The position numbers were made by a program, and so were the translations under genes. This document shows, piece after piece, positions 1 through 7,004 of a DNA stretch of 11,198 nucleotides. Numbering within the stretch: position 1 is the stretch's first letter; each line of letters opens with the position of its first letter. Source of the stretch: an uncultured Prevotellaceae bacterium (GTDB taxonomy: Bacteria; Bacteroidota; Bacteroidia; Bacteroidales; Bacteroidaceae); NCBI GenBank assembly GCA_945486445.1, contig CALYTD010000007.1, positions 1 through 11,198 on the forward strand. Reading direction: 5' to 3'. The notes under the pieces are model-generated. The model had not been told where the DNA came from and did not search any database. It saw only the letters and a list, made by a program, of their open reading frames with translations.

Positions 1-59
1 GCAAACTGACTCCCGACTTCCGCACAATCTCCGATTTCCGCAAGGACAACAAGGATGCC
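1..59 (+). mobile_element. Fragment of an IS1182-type transposase gene
   Basis: Reading from position 3 on the plus strand gives a peptide containing [13 protein letters not shown], which I recognise as the conserved N-terminal segment of IS1182-family (DUF772-type) transposases. The similarity stops at about codon 57-59. From there the same frame reads through the antisense of ftsH and ends at a TAG at 147-149, so no functional transposase can be made from this copy. The break is inside the transposase gene, not at an IS end, and no terminal inverted repeat is visible at the junction. It is either a remnant left by deletion or recombination, or an assembly join at a repeated IS. The family assignment rests on about 19 residues. 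Confidence 0.7.
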
Positions 60-1946
60 AAATATTTTCTCAACATCCTCCGCGAATATCACTTCCCGGC
101 GTATAAGCATCTCTGCAAGGGCGTTGTGTCCTTCCTTATGTTCTGTTAGTATGGCTTTGGCTCGCTCGTATTGAGCGTTTGTCATCTTAATGACTTCTTG
201 GTCAATTACCTGTGCTGTCTGGTTGGAATAGGGTTTCTGGAAGCCGTATTCGTTGTTGTCATAGTAGCAAATGTTAGGTAATGCCTCGCTCATACCGTAG
301 TATGCTATCATGCTGTGGGCCATTTTTGTTGTTCTTTCGAGGTCGTTCATGGCGCCAGTGGATATGTGTCCTGTGAACAGTTCTTCTGCGGCGCGTCCTC
401 CAAGCAGTGAACACATCTCGTCAAGGAGTTGTTCTTTTGTTGTCAACTGCCTTTCTTCTGGCATGTACCATGCTGCTCCCAGAGCGCGACCGCGTGGTAC
501 TATTGTTACTTTTACCAGCGGATTGGCGTACTGACAGAACCAAGATATGGTGGCGTGACCTGCTTCGTGTAGTGCGATAGCTCGTTTTTCTTCTGCTGTC
601 ATTACCTTGGTCTTCTTCTCCAAGCCGCCGACTATGCGGTCAACTGCATCGAGGAAGTCTTGTTTTGTTACCTTGCTGCTGTTGTGTCGTGCTGCTATTA
701 GTGCTGCTTCGTTGCATACGTTGGCGATGTCTGCGCCTGAGAATCCTGGTGTTTGGCGTGCCAAGAGGTCTATGTCGAGTGTCTCGTCCACCTTGATTGG
801 GCGCAGATGTACTTGGAATATTTCCTTGCGCTCTGGTAAGTCTGGCAGGTCCACGTGTATTTGTCTGTCGAATCGTCCTGCTCGCAGCAATGCTTTGTCG
901 AGCATATCTACACGGTTTGTGGCGGCAAGTATTATTACTCCTGAGTTAGTACCGAATCCGTCCATCTCTGTTAGCAGTGCGTTGAGCGTGTTTTCGCGCT
1001 CGTCGTTGCCTCCAAGGCCTGGGTTATGGCTTCTTGCGCGGCCTATTGCGTCTATCTCATCGATAAAGAGTATTGCGGGAGATTTTTCTTTTGCCTGCCT
1101 GAATGTGTCGCGTACGCGTGATGCTCCTACGCCGACGAACATTTCAACGAAGTCTGAGCCTGACATGGAGAAGAATGGTACTCCGGCTTCTCCGGCTACT
1201 GCTTTGGCGAGAAGTGTTTTTCCTGTTCCTGGAGGGCCTACCAACAGTGCGCCTTTTGGTATCTTGCCGCCGAGGTCAGTGTATCGCTTTGGGTTTTTGA
1301 GGAAGTCCACTATCTCCTGCACTTCCTGCTTCGCGCCTACTTGTCCTGCTACGTCTTTGAAGGTAATGCCTATGGCATTGTCTTTTTCGTACATACGCGC
1401 CTTTGAGCGACCTACGTTGAATACGCCGCCCATTCCGCCTCCTCCGCTGAAGCGTTTCATTACAAAGAACCACAGAAAGACGAAGAATACTATTGGTGCG
1501 AAGGTCATCAGCAGGTTCATCAGCCCGCTTTGTGTGTCGGCTTCATAGCTTAGTTCGCCGCGGAACTTGCCTGCTTCGCGCTCGGTATCAAGGAATTGTT
1601 CTACTTTGTCAATGCTGCCATAGGTTACTTCTACGCAGGGGTCGGGGCCTGTCTGTTCCTTGTTCTGGTGGAATACGTCGCGTATGTTGGCGGAGTTGAC
1701 GTACATACGCAGTTTTGAGTCGCTTTTGTTTACTACTACTCGTTGTGCGTATCCTTTGTCAACGTATGTTTTGAAGTTGTCGTATGACACCTTTCTTGAC
1801 ACGTTCTTGCCGATGGTCTGTCCGCCATCGGTGAAGAAGAGCACGCCAAGGGTTATGATAATGATGAGGTATATCCAGTTCATGTTGAACTGGGGCATCT
1901 TCGGGGAGCGTTCCCCTTTGTCTTGCTGGTTTGATGAATTGCTCAC
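1..1946 (-). CDS. ftsH: ATP-dependent zinc metalloprotease FtsH, C-terminal tail replaced
   Basis: Membrane-anchored AAA+ protease that extracts and degrades membrane and short-lived cytosolic proteins as a hexamer. Translating the minus strand from a GTG at 1946 gives a first membrane segment (about residues 24-38), a periplasmic domain, a second membrane segment, then the AAA module: Walker A GPPGTGKT (237-244), Walker B ILFIDEID with D296/E297, and RAGRFDRQ. The zinc site is HEAGH (460-464), with the third ligand D535 in GAMND. There is no frameshift over 630 codons. Recognisable FtsH ends at EDVEKIFG (position 57). The frame then stays open to the window edge through transposase sequence, so the native tail (I estimate a few tens of residues) is missing. 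The core domains are intact, so activity may survive. The start is uncertain: GTG at 1946, or ATG at 1898 just before the first membrane segment. It lies 20 bp downstream of rsfS. Confidence 0.93.
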   Translation of the reverse strand, partial: MSNSSNQQDKGERSPKMPQFNMNWIYLIIIITLGVLFFTDGGQTIGKNVSRKVSYDNFKTYVDKGYAQRVVVNKSDSKLRMYVNSANIRDVFHQNKEQTGPDPCVEVTYGSIDKVEQFLDTEREAGKFRGELSYEADTQSGLMNLLMTFAPIVFFVFLWFFVMKRFSGGGGMGGVFNVGRSKARMYEKDNAIGITFKDVAGQVGAKQEVQEIVDFLKNPKRYTDLGGKIPKGALLVGPPGTGKTLLAKAVAGEAGVPFFSMSGSDFVEMFVGVGASRVRDTFRQAKEKSPAILFIDEIDAIGRARSHNPGLGGNDERENTLNALLTEMDGFGTNSGVIILAATNRVDMLDKALLRAGRFDRQIHVDLPDLPERKEIFQVHLRPIKVDETLDIDLLARQTPGFSGADIANVCNEAALIAARHNSSKVTKQDFLDAVDRIVGGLEKKTKVMTAEEKRAIALHEAGHATISWFCQYANPLVKVTIVPRGRALGAAWYMPEERQLTTKEQLLDEMCSLLGGRAAEELFTGHISTGAMNDLERTTKMAHSMIAYYGMSEALPNICYYDNNEYGFQKPYSNQTAQVIDQEVIKMTNAQYERAKAILTEHKEGHNALAEMLIRREVIFAEDVEKIFGILVVLAEIGDCAEVGSQF

Positions 1947-1966
1947 AGATAAAAGTGTTTTGTGTG

Positions 1967-2329
1967 TTAGTCAATGTCTGGGACCTCTGTTATGGCGGCG
2001 TCCTGCCACAGTGCTTCGAGGTTGTAGAAGTCACGTGCGTCGGGCAGGAATATGTGTACCATGACGTCAACATAATCCATTGCCACCCATATTGCGTTCT
2101 CAAGCCCTGCTGTGCGGACGGGCTTTTCTTTCAATTCCTTGCGCATTGTCTCCTCTACACTGTCCGCAATGGCTGATACTTGCGATGGAGAGTTGCCCTC
2201 ACAGACAACGAATGCCTGGCATATTGCGCCGTCCATGCCCTCCATGTCAACTATGTTTATGCTACAACCTTTTTTCTCCTGTATGCCTTTCACGGCAGTT
2301 TCAATCAGTTTCTTTACGTTTTCTGTCAT
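1967..2329 (-). CDS. rsfS: Ribosome silencing factor RsfS (Iojap/YbeB family)
   Basis: A 120-residue protein of the RsfS/YbeB/Iojap family. In characterised members it binds ribosomal protein L14 on the 50S subunit, blocks joining to the 30S, and slows translation in starvation. The family signature is clear in the C-terminal half: a WVAMDYVDVMVHIF segment followed by R-DFYNLEALWQDA. The length is normal for the family. I chose the ATG at 2329 (MTENVKKL) over the in-frame ATG at 2365, because the promoter -7 box lies at 2363-2370 and the longer start would begin inside it. ftsH follows after 20 bp on the same strand, an arrangement common in Bacteroidota, so the two are probably co-transcribed. 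Confidence 0.93.
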   Translation of the reverse strand: MTENVKKLIETAVKGIQEKKGCSINIVDMEGMDGAICQAFVVCEGNSPSQVSAIADSVEETMRKELKEKPVRTAGLENAIWVAMDYVDVMVHIFLPDARDFYNLEALWQDAAITEVPDID

Positions 2330-2362
2330 TGTGTGTGTATGTGAAATAATTGTTTCAAGATG

Positions 2363-2370
2363 CAAAGGTA
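2363..2370 (-). promoter_or_regulatory. Probable -7 box of the rsfS-ftsH promoter
   Basis: On the minus strand this reads TACCTTTG, a full match to the Bacteroidota -7 consensus TAnnTTTG. It would start transcription roughly 25-30 nt before the rsfS ATG. No clear TTTG -33 element sits 19-21 nt upstream, only CTTC-like sequence in an AT-rich stretch, so the call rests on the -7 box and its position. Confidence 0.6.
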
Positions 2371-2549
2371 CACATTATTTATTAATAATAGAAGCAACGC
2401 TATGTTTTTTTTGCTTTTTTATCATTTATGTAACTGTGCAGCACTTGCTATTTCATGTCCTGCCGTTGCTGCCTCGATCTGGTGCGATGTGTTGCTGTGG
2501 CCTGTAATGGTAAATTTCTTTTACTGCGCTACCTACGCTTTTTCGTGTT

Positions 2550-2615
2550 GTAATCAGTACTCTTTTACCGTGTAATCAGTGCTAAATTGCGGCGTAATCA
2601 GCACTCTTTTTCAGC
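2550..2615 (+). repeat. Three tandem copies of a 22-bp repeat
   Basis: Copies start at 2550, 2572 and 2594, exactly 22 bp apart. Each begins GTAATCAG, followed by TACT, TGCT and CACT respectively, then an A/T-rich stretch and a variable end. Copies 2 and 3 carry AGTGCT and AGCACT, which are reverse complements of each other; copy 1 carries the self-complementary AGTACT. The same family recurs at 9125-9212. The function is unknown. Confidence 0.85.
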
Positions 2616-2897
2616 GGAAATAGCGGCATATCGTTTTGTGTTTTTATAACTATCTGTATATCAGTAAGCTATAAGAGATGAAGAAAAAGTGGACATTGAT
2701 GGTAAATTACGTATATGTGCCAAAAAATATATAGATGTTATCACTGGCGTAGAAGACGATGTTATGGGGGTGTAGTAAGTGCTTGTGATACGGGTGAAGG
2801 CGATGTGCGGCACTGTATAATGTGAGCGATGGTATGCCGTTTGAGGTGCATTATTGTCGGTTATGCATAAAAAATAGTAGAAAAAAGTAAGAAAAGT

Positions 2898-2928
2898 TTT
2901 GGAGATTCAGAAAATATTAGTAACTTTG
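2898..2928 (+). promoter_or_regulatory. Promoter of the DUF177-rpmF operon
   Basis: TTTG at 2898-2901 and TAACTTTG at 2921-2928 are separated by 19 nt, a full match to the Bacteroidota sigma consensus TTTG-N19-TAnnTTTG. Transcription would start around 2932-2936, leaving only about 10-14 nt before the ATG at 2946 and no room for a normal Shine-Dalgarno site. Confidence 0.85.
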
Positions 2929-2945
2929 CAACAAAATGTTTAGAA

Positions 2946-3461
2946 ATGGACACACTCAATATTGACCTTTTAGCTTTGCAGGAAGACTCTTTTGAGGCCA
3001 CCTATATACTTCGAGACGAGTATTTTAATAGCCTTGACAATGCAGAGGTAAAGAGCGGCGATGTCTGTTCGGAGGTGACCCTGACAAGGGTATCTTCGAC
3101 GGAGTTCTCGCTCTCGCTGAAGATTGCAGGGGCTGTGGTAGTACCGTGTGACCGCTGTCTTGACGAGATGGCTCAGCCCGTGAAGGGTGAGGCCGAATAT
3201 ACGGTCAGGCTCGGTCAGGCAACAGATGTTGACGGAGAAGTAATAATGGTAGATGAAAAAGACGGCAGTCTTCCCCTTGCATGGCCCATATATGAGACTA
3301 TAGCATTAGCCATACCCATTAAGCACATTCATGCACCTGGAAAATGCAATGATGCGATGACAAAGAAGCTCAATGAGCTGTCAGCCACCCGAAGTGGTGA
3401 TGAGGAGGCAGGAGATGCTGTTGATCCACGCTGGGCCGACTTGGATAAACTGAAGAATTAA
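2946..3461 (+). CDS. DUF177 (YceD-like) protein linked to L32
   Basis: A 171-residue member of the DUF177/YceD family. The gene is almost always found immediately before rpmF and, in E. coli and plants, has been tied to accumulation of 23S rRNA and large subunit assembly. The family hallmark CDRCL is present, with Cys68 and Cys71 spaced as a possible metal-binding pair. It is followed by the conserved acidic middle region, and the protein ends in the typical DPRWADLDKLK. The length is normal. It lies 24 bp upstream of rpmF and shares the strong promoter at 2898-2928. The ATG at 2946 is preceded by a very short leader. An out-of-frame ATG at 2936 encodes only eight codons and is unlikely to matter. 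The molecular activity is not established. Confidence 0.9.
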   Translation: MDTLNIDLLALQEDSFEATYILRDEYFNSLDNAEVKSGDVCSEVTLTRVSSTEFSLSLKIAGAVVVPCDRCLDEMAQPVKGEAEYTVRLGQATDVDGEVIMVDEKDGSLPLAWPIYETIALAIPIKHIHAPGKCNDAMTKKLNELSATRSGDEEAGDAVDPRWADLDKLKN

Positions 3462-3485
3462 TAACAAAAACAAGAAAGAAAGAAA

Positions 3486-3674
3486 ATGGCACATCCTAAA
3501 AGAAGACAGTCAAAGACACGTACTCTTAAGCGTCGTACACACGACAAGGCAGTGGCTCCAACGCTCGCTGTATGTCCTAACTGTGGTGCATACTATGTAT
3601 ATCACACAGTATGCCCGTCATGCGGACAGTACCGTGGCAAGCAAGCTATCGTTATGAACGAAGTAGCAGAGTAA
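3486..3674 (+). CDS. rpmF: 50S ribosomal protein L32
   Basis: A 62-residue L32, a small component of the large ribosomal subunit. It has the usual basic N-terminus (MAHPKRRQSKTRTLKRR) and a zinc ribbon with four cysteines, C30-x2-C33 and C43-x2-C46, so this is the zinc-binding form of the protein. Length and start fit the family. It follows DUF177 by 24 bp behind a purine-rich AAGAAAGAAAGAAA leader that can act as a weak ribosome binding site. The last codons and the stop codon form one arm of an 11-bp hairpin (3644-3682). That hairpin may limit read-through or stabilise the short DUF177-rpmF transcript relative to fabH downstream. Confidence 0.97.
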   Translation: MAHPKRRQSKTRTLKRRTHDKAVAPTLAVCPNCGAYYVYHTVCPSCGQYRGKQAIVMNEVAE

Positions 3675-3682
3675 CGATAGCT
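3644..3682 (+). promoter_or_regulatory. Perfect 11-bp hairpin spanning the rpmF stop codon
   Basis: AGCTATCGTTA (3644-3654) is exactly complementary to TAACGATAGCT (3672-3682), with a 17-nt loop. The right arm starts with the rpmF TAA. No U tract follows, so it is not a classical intrinsic terminator. It could act as a weak terminator, an mRNA stabiliser or a processing site separating rpmF from fabH. Confidence 0.65.
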
Positions 3683-3754
3683 GTCAAGAAAATAACTTTC
3701 CCCTGTTAAATATCATACCAAGCGGTTACGGACGGTGGGAGAACAGGTGTTGCG

Positions 3755-3820
3755 GACAGGAGGCATGGGACTGTCCTGTCGTCGGATCTATCTCCTGCGG
3801 CAGAACTCTCAAACTCTGCC
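3755..3820 (+). promoter_or_regulatory. Two hairpins in the rpmF-fabH leader
   Basis: The 191-bp gap before fabH contains GACAGGA (3755-3761) pairing with TCCTGTC (3774-3780), and GGCAGA (3799-3804) pairing with TCTGCC (3815-3820). AACTCT/AACTGT words repeat through 3804-3848. No good TAnnTTTG box with a -33 element is visible; TAACTTTC near 3693 is only a partial match. Either fabH is reached by read-through or its promoter is atypical. Confidence 0.45.
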
Positions 3821-3865
3821 CGCAACTCTGTTAACTGTAAACTGTGACCACAAACAATTATATTA

Positions 3866-4879
3866 ATGGAGAAGATAAACGCTGTTATCACTGGCATTGG
3901 TGGATATGTGCCAGAGTATATCCTTACAAACGAGGAACTCTCACGCATGGTAGATACCAGTGACGAGTGGATAATGACACGTGTAGGCATCAAAGAACGC
4001 CGCATACTCAATGAAGAAGGCCTCGGTTCAGCATACCTTGCACGTAAAGCCTGTCGCCAACTGCTAAAGAAAACAGAGGTTGACCCTCAGACAATAGACT
4101 GCGTAATCTGCTGTACAACAACGTCAGACTACCGCTTTCCATCAAACGCCGCAATCGTAATAGGCAAACTCGGACTAAAAAATGCACACGGCATGGACGT
4201 ATCATGCGCCTGCTGTGGATTCCTATATACCGTTGATATGGCAGCAGCCATGATACAGAGCGGACGATATAAGAAAGTAATAGTCGTTGCAGCAGAGAAG
4301 ATGTCGTCAATAACTGACTACACCGACCGCCAGACCTGCGTGCTCTTTGGAGACGGAGCGGCAGCAGTACTCGTAGAAGCCACTACCGAAGAAGGAGTAG
4401 GTTTCCAAAACTCTTTCCTGCGCACAGACGGCCTCGGGCTTCCATTCCTGCATATGAAAGCCGGCGGTTCAGTATGTCCCTCATCACACTATACCGTTGA
4501 CCACCGTATGCACTATATCTACCAAGAAGGCCGCACGGTGTTCCGCTATGCCGTAACAAGCATGGCTGACGACGTAGAAACAGTGATGAAGCAAAACAAC
4601 CTGACCAAGGACGACGTGGATTGGGTGATACCCCATGAGGCAAATATGCGCATAATAGAGGCTGTCACAAAGCGACTCGACATACCAATGGAGAAGGTTA
4701 TGGTGAATATAGAACACTATGGCAACACCAGCGCAGCCTCAATAGCCCTCGCTCTGTGGGACTTTGAGAAGAAATTGAAAAAAGGTGACAACGTCATCTT
4801 CACCGCTTTCGGAGCAGGTTTCGTACATGGAGCCTCATACATAAAGTGGGGTTATGACGGAAGCAAAACCGGAAAATAA
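3866..4879 (+). CDS. fabH: 3-oxoacyl-ACP synthase III (KAS III)
   Basis: Condenses acetyl-CoA with malonyl-ACP to start fatty acid synthesis in the cytosol. The 337-residue protein has the full thiolase-fold layout. The catalytic cysteine is Cys116 within ACCGFLY, the histidine is His257 in PHEANMRI, and the asparagine is Asn287 in YGNTSAAS. FGDGAAAVL and GRTVFRYAV are also typical. Length is normal. Cys116 is flanked by Cys114 and Cys117, and HEAN replaces the commoner HQAN; both are unusual but conservative. The TAA stop shares its final A with the ATG of era, so the two are translationally coupled. plsX, which sits between rpmF and fabH in many bacteria, is absent here. The start at 3866 lacks an obvious Shine-Dalgarno sequence. 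Confidence 0.96.
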   Translation: MEKINAVITGIGGYVPEYILTNEELSRMVDTSDEWIMTRVGIKERRILNEEGLGSAYLARKACRQLLKKTEVDPQTIDCVICCTTTSDYRFPSNAAIVIGKLGLKNAHGMDVSCACCGFLYTVDMAAAMIQSGRYKKVIVVAAEKMSSITDYTDRQTCVLFGDGAAAVLVEATTEEGVGFQNSFLRTDGLGLPFLHMKAGGSVCPSSHYTVDHRMHYIYQEGRTVFRYAVTSMADDVETVMKQNNLTKDDVDWVIPHEANMRIIEAVTKRLDIPMEKVMVNIEHYGNTSAASIALALWDFEKKLKKGDNVIFTAFGAGFVHGASYIKWGYDGSKTGK

Positions 4880-5760
4880 TGCATAAAGCAGGTTTCGTGA
4901 ATATCGTTGGCAATCCCAACGTAGGCAAGAGTACGCTCATGAACCAACTGGTAGGTGAGCGTATCTCCATAGCCACATTCAAAGCACAGACCACAAGGCA
5001 CCGAATAATGGGCATTGTGAACACACCTGAGATGCAAATAGTGTTCTCTGACACACCAGGTGTGCTGAAACCAAACTACAGGTTGCAAGAAACCATGCTG
5101 GCATTCTCTGAATCCGCACTGACGGACGCAGACATATTACTCTATGTAACAGACGTAGTAGAGAACCCAGAGAAGAACAGTGACTTCCTTGCAAAGGTCG
5201 CTAAGCAGACAATACCGGTGATATTGCTCATCAATAAGATAGACCAGACAGAGCAAAAGAAACTTGGTGATATAGTAGAAAAGTGGCATACGCTGTTGCC
5301 AAACGCGGAGATTCTGCCCATATCGGCAAAGAATAAGTTTGGAACAGACATACTATTGAACCGCATAAAAGAACTTCTTCCAGAGTCACCACCATACTTT
5401 GACAAGGAACAACTGACCGACAAACCAGCACGATTCTTTGTCAATGAGATAATAAGAGAGAAGATTCTCCTTTATTATGACAAAGAGATACCGTACGCAG
5501 TAGAGGTAAGATGCGAGTCGTTCAAGGAGACAGAACGCAACATTCACATCACGGCGACAATCTATGTAGAACGTGATACCCAGAAAGGTATTATCATAGG
5601 ACATCAGGGAGTGGCCATAAAGAAGATGAATATGGAGGCACGTAAAGCCTTGGAACGATTCTTCGGAAAGAGCATTTACCTTGAAACCTTCGTGAAAGTG
5701 GATAAAGATTGGCGTAGCAATGACAGGGAACTGAATGCCTTTGGATATACTCCTGAGTGA
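4879..5760 (+). CDS. era: GTPase Era, 30S ribosome assembly factor
   Basis: Era binds the 3' end of 16S rRNA and acts as a GTP-controlled checkpoint in small subunit assembly. The 293-residue protein shows G1 GNPNVGKS (residues 11-18), the switch region TTRH, G3 DTPG, G4 NKID and G5 SAK. The C-terminal KH domain carries the RNA-binding GHQG loop within GIIIGHQGVAIKKM. Length matches the family and no key residue is missing. The start codon overlaps the fabH stop (TAATG), which fixes the start and implies translation from the same mRNA. In many relatives der comes soon after era; here a lipoprotein gene lies between them. Confidence 0.97.
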   Translation: MHKAGFVNIVGNPNVGKSTLMNQLVGERISIATFKAQTTRHRIMGIVNTPEMQIVFSDTPGVLKPNYRLQETMLAFSESALTDADILLYVTDVVENPEKNSDFLAKVAKQTIPVILLINKIDQTEQKKLGDIVEKWHTLLPNAEILPISAKNKFGTDILLNRIKELLPESPPYFDKEQLTDKPARFFVNEIIREKILLYYDKEIPYAVEVRCESFKETERNIHITATIYVERDTQKGIIIGHQGVAIKKMNMEARKALERFFGKSIYLETFVKVDKDWRSNDRELNAFGYTPE

Positions 5761-5811
5761 TAAACAGTCTGCCATTGCCGTGAAAAAGATTTAGATATAA
5801 CAACAAAAAAA

Positions 5812-5817
5812 AGGAGG
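5812..5817 (+). promoter_or_regulatory. Strong Shine-Dalgarno site for the lipoprotein gene
   Basis: AGGAGG lies 7 nt before the ATG at 5825 and follows an A tract. Such a near-perfect site is uncommon in Bacteroidota, and the neighbouring fabH, clpP and clpX genes lack one. It fixes the start. Confidence 0.75.
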
Positions 5818-5824
5818 AAACAAA

Positions 5825-6997
5825 ATGAAAAGGAAACTAACTGTGATGCTTGCAGCCGCTGCCCTTACCGTGGGACTGTACAGTTGCTCAAGCAGTGAGG
5901 ACGGTCTTGCAGGCGATGAGAAGGCCTCTGGTTTTGTTACGGCATACAAAACCTCAGAGATTGTGGCGTATGTAGGCACAGATACCCTTGTCAGTGACTT
6001 GACAAGAGCGTTGCCTGACGGACTTACTGACAAGGCTTATTTCTATCTGAGGATAGATGATAGGGTTTTGACAGCGGAGGGAGTAGTGTATAATCCCACG
6101 CTTTACTATCCAAGAACATCTGGTAATGGTTCTCTGAAAAGCAGCGTAAACGAAGGCAAGATAAACCTTTCATATGATTTTTATGCAGGTCTTGGCACAG
6201 TGCCTCATTACATCTATGACCCTCAGGGCGAAGAGGTGTTGAAAGCAATAGGTGGTGAAATCCCAACGGTTGAAGACCTTTTGAATGGAGATCAGGGCAA
6301 ACCGAAGGTGATACTGCCATCTAATTCAGAAACATTGAAGGTGATATGGTATGTTGCCAAGTACCAGACTATCGACAGGGTGTGGCACGTTGACGGCGTG
6401 CTGACGGGTCAGTCAACACCGTCAATAGATGATATTCCTGACTTTAAGAAGGAGGATGGTCTTGATCCTGTCAGCCAGGGCATGGTAGAAATTAACCTTG
6501 CTATACAGGATCATAAGGACGAACAGTCAAGCAAATTGTCAATACACGTAAGGGATACAACGGACGTTACGGTTACAATCCCAATGAAACCAGAGTACTT
6601 CCTCAAAGCAGATGACGTGTCTATTGTGCAGAAACACTATGACAACATGACTTACGGCAAGTCTATGCAGATAGGTAATACAACGGTAGAGATAACAGTA
6701 GAGTACTCTGACGCAGGCATAACGGTTAGCACAAAGGGCATTAACAGTGAGGTGTTAAAGGTTTGTCGCGAGTTGTTTGAAGACGGTCTGACCTTTGAGG
6801 TGTGGAACTACTTCAACGAGAACACCACTGCCGACATTATGAAGGAGGCTCTTGACAAATCGACAGTGTCGTTCACACGTACGCCAAAGACCTACTTCAA
6901 CGCCATACTTGGTGACCTTGACGTGAATGTCACGCCTGTCAGCGGTTACCAAAACGGTAAGCCTATCGAGGGAAAGGGTAAGGAATACACGAAGTAA
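5825..6997 (+). CDS. Lipoprotein of unknown function
   Basis: I do not recognise the family with confidence. The 390-residue product starts with a lipoprotein signal peptide: MKRK, a hydrophobic core, and lipobox LYSC with Cys21 as the lipidated residue. The SSSED that follows is weakly like the acidic signal that sends Bacteroidota lipoproteins to the cell surface. The rest is hydrophilic with beta-rich, alternating segments (for example KLSIHVRDTTDVTVTIP and NTTVEITVEYSDAGITV) and no membrane segments. This suggests a secreted beta-sheet protein anchored in the outer membrane, possibly surface-exposed. There are no catalytic motifs I can identify. It has a strong ribosome binding site and lies 64 bp after era. 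A large hairpin region follows, and then der. It appears to be an accessory insertion in a ribosome gene cluster. I recall similar lipoproteins from Bacteroides and Prevotella, but cannot name a domain. Confidence 0.85.
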   Translation: MKRKLTVMLAAAALTVGLYSCSSSEDGLAGDEKASGFVTAYKTSEIVAYVGTDTLVSDLTRALPDGLTDKAYFYLRIDDRVLTAEGVVYNPTLYYPRTSGNGSLKSSVNEGKINLSYDFYAGLGTVPHYIYDPQGEEVLKAIGGEIPTVEDLLNGDQGKPKVILPSNSETLKVIWYVAKYQTIDRVWHVDGVLTGQSTPSIDDIPDFKKEDGLDPVSQGMVEINLAIQDHKDEQSSKLSIHVRDTTDVTVTIPMKPEYFLKADDVSIVQKHYDNMTYGKSMQIGNTTVEITVEYSDAGITVSTKGINSEVLKVCRELFEDGLTFEVWNYFNENTTADIMKEALDKSTVSFTRTPKTYFNAILGDLDVNVTPVSGYQNGKPIEGKGKEYTK

Positions 6998-7004
6998 GCA
7001 TATC

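Larger units (their letters stand above)
2371..2945. other. Divergent intergenic region, 575 bp
   Basis: No convincing gene lies between the divergent rsfS and DUF177 genes. The left part is AT-rich with T tracts near 2405-2420. In the middle is the 22-bp repeat array (2550-2615). From 2671 to 2775 one frame is open for 34 codons and ends at TAG. It contains a protein-like stretch (DIDGKLRIC) but has no ATG and a stop just upstream, so at most it is a remnant. The right edge holds the DUF177 promoter. No tRNA or other RNA gene was recognised. Confidence 0.7.

Noticed and set aside
607..1548. Long plus-strand open frame of 313 codons
   Set aside because: It is the antisense of ftsH, whose minus-strand product has every family motif. 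The plus-strand protein has no recognisable features.
1759..1974. Minus-strand open frame overlapping the start of ftsH
   Set aside because: It is out of frame with FtsH, and its translation is composition-driven with no family motif.
2330..2365. Longer start for rsfS at 2365
   Set aside because: It would begin inside the -7 promoter box, and the extra residues (HLETIISHTHT) are not part of the family.
2112..2507. Plus-strand open frame over rsfS and its promoter
   Set aside because: Antisense of a clear RsfS gene; it runs through the promoter and T-rich spacer.
2550..2615. CRISPR array
   Set aside because: The repeat unit is only 22 bp with no room for spacers, the copies diverge, and no cas genes are present.
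3692..3699. Promoter -7 box (TAACTTTC) before fabH
   Set aside because: One mismatch at the key final G and no TTTG 19-21 nt upstream.
4383..4643. Minus-strand open frames across fabH, era and der
   Set aside because: All lie opposite well-supported genes and have no ribosome site or domain signature.
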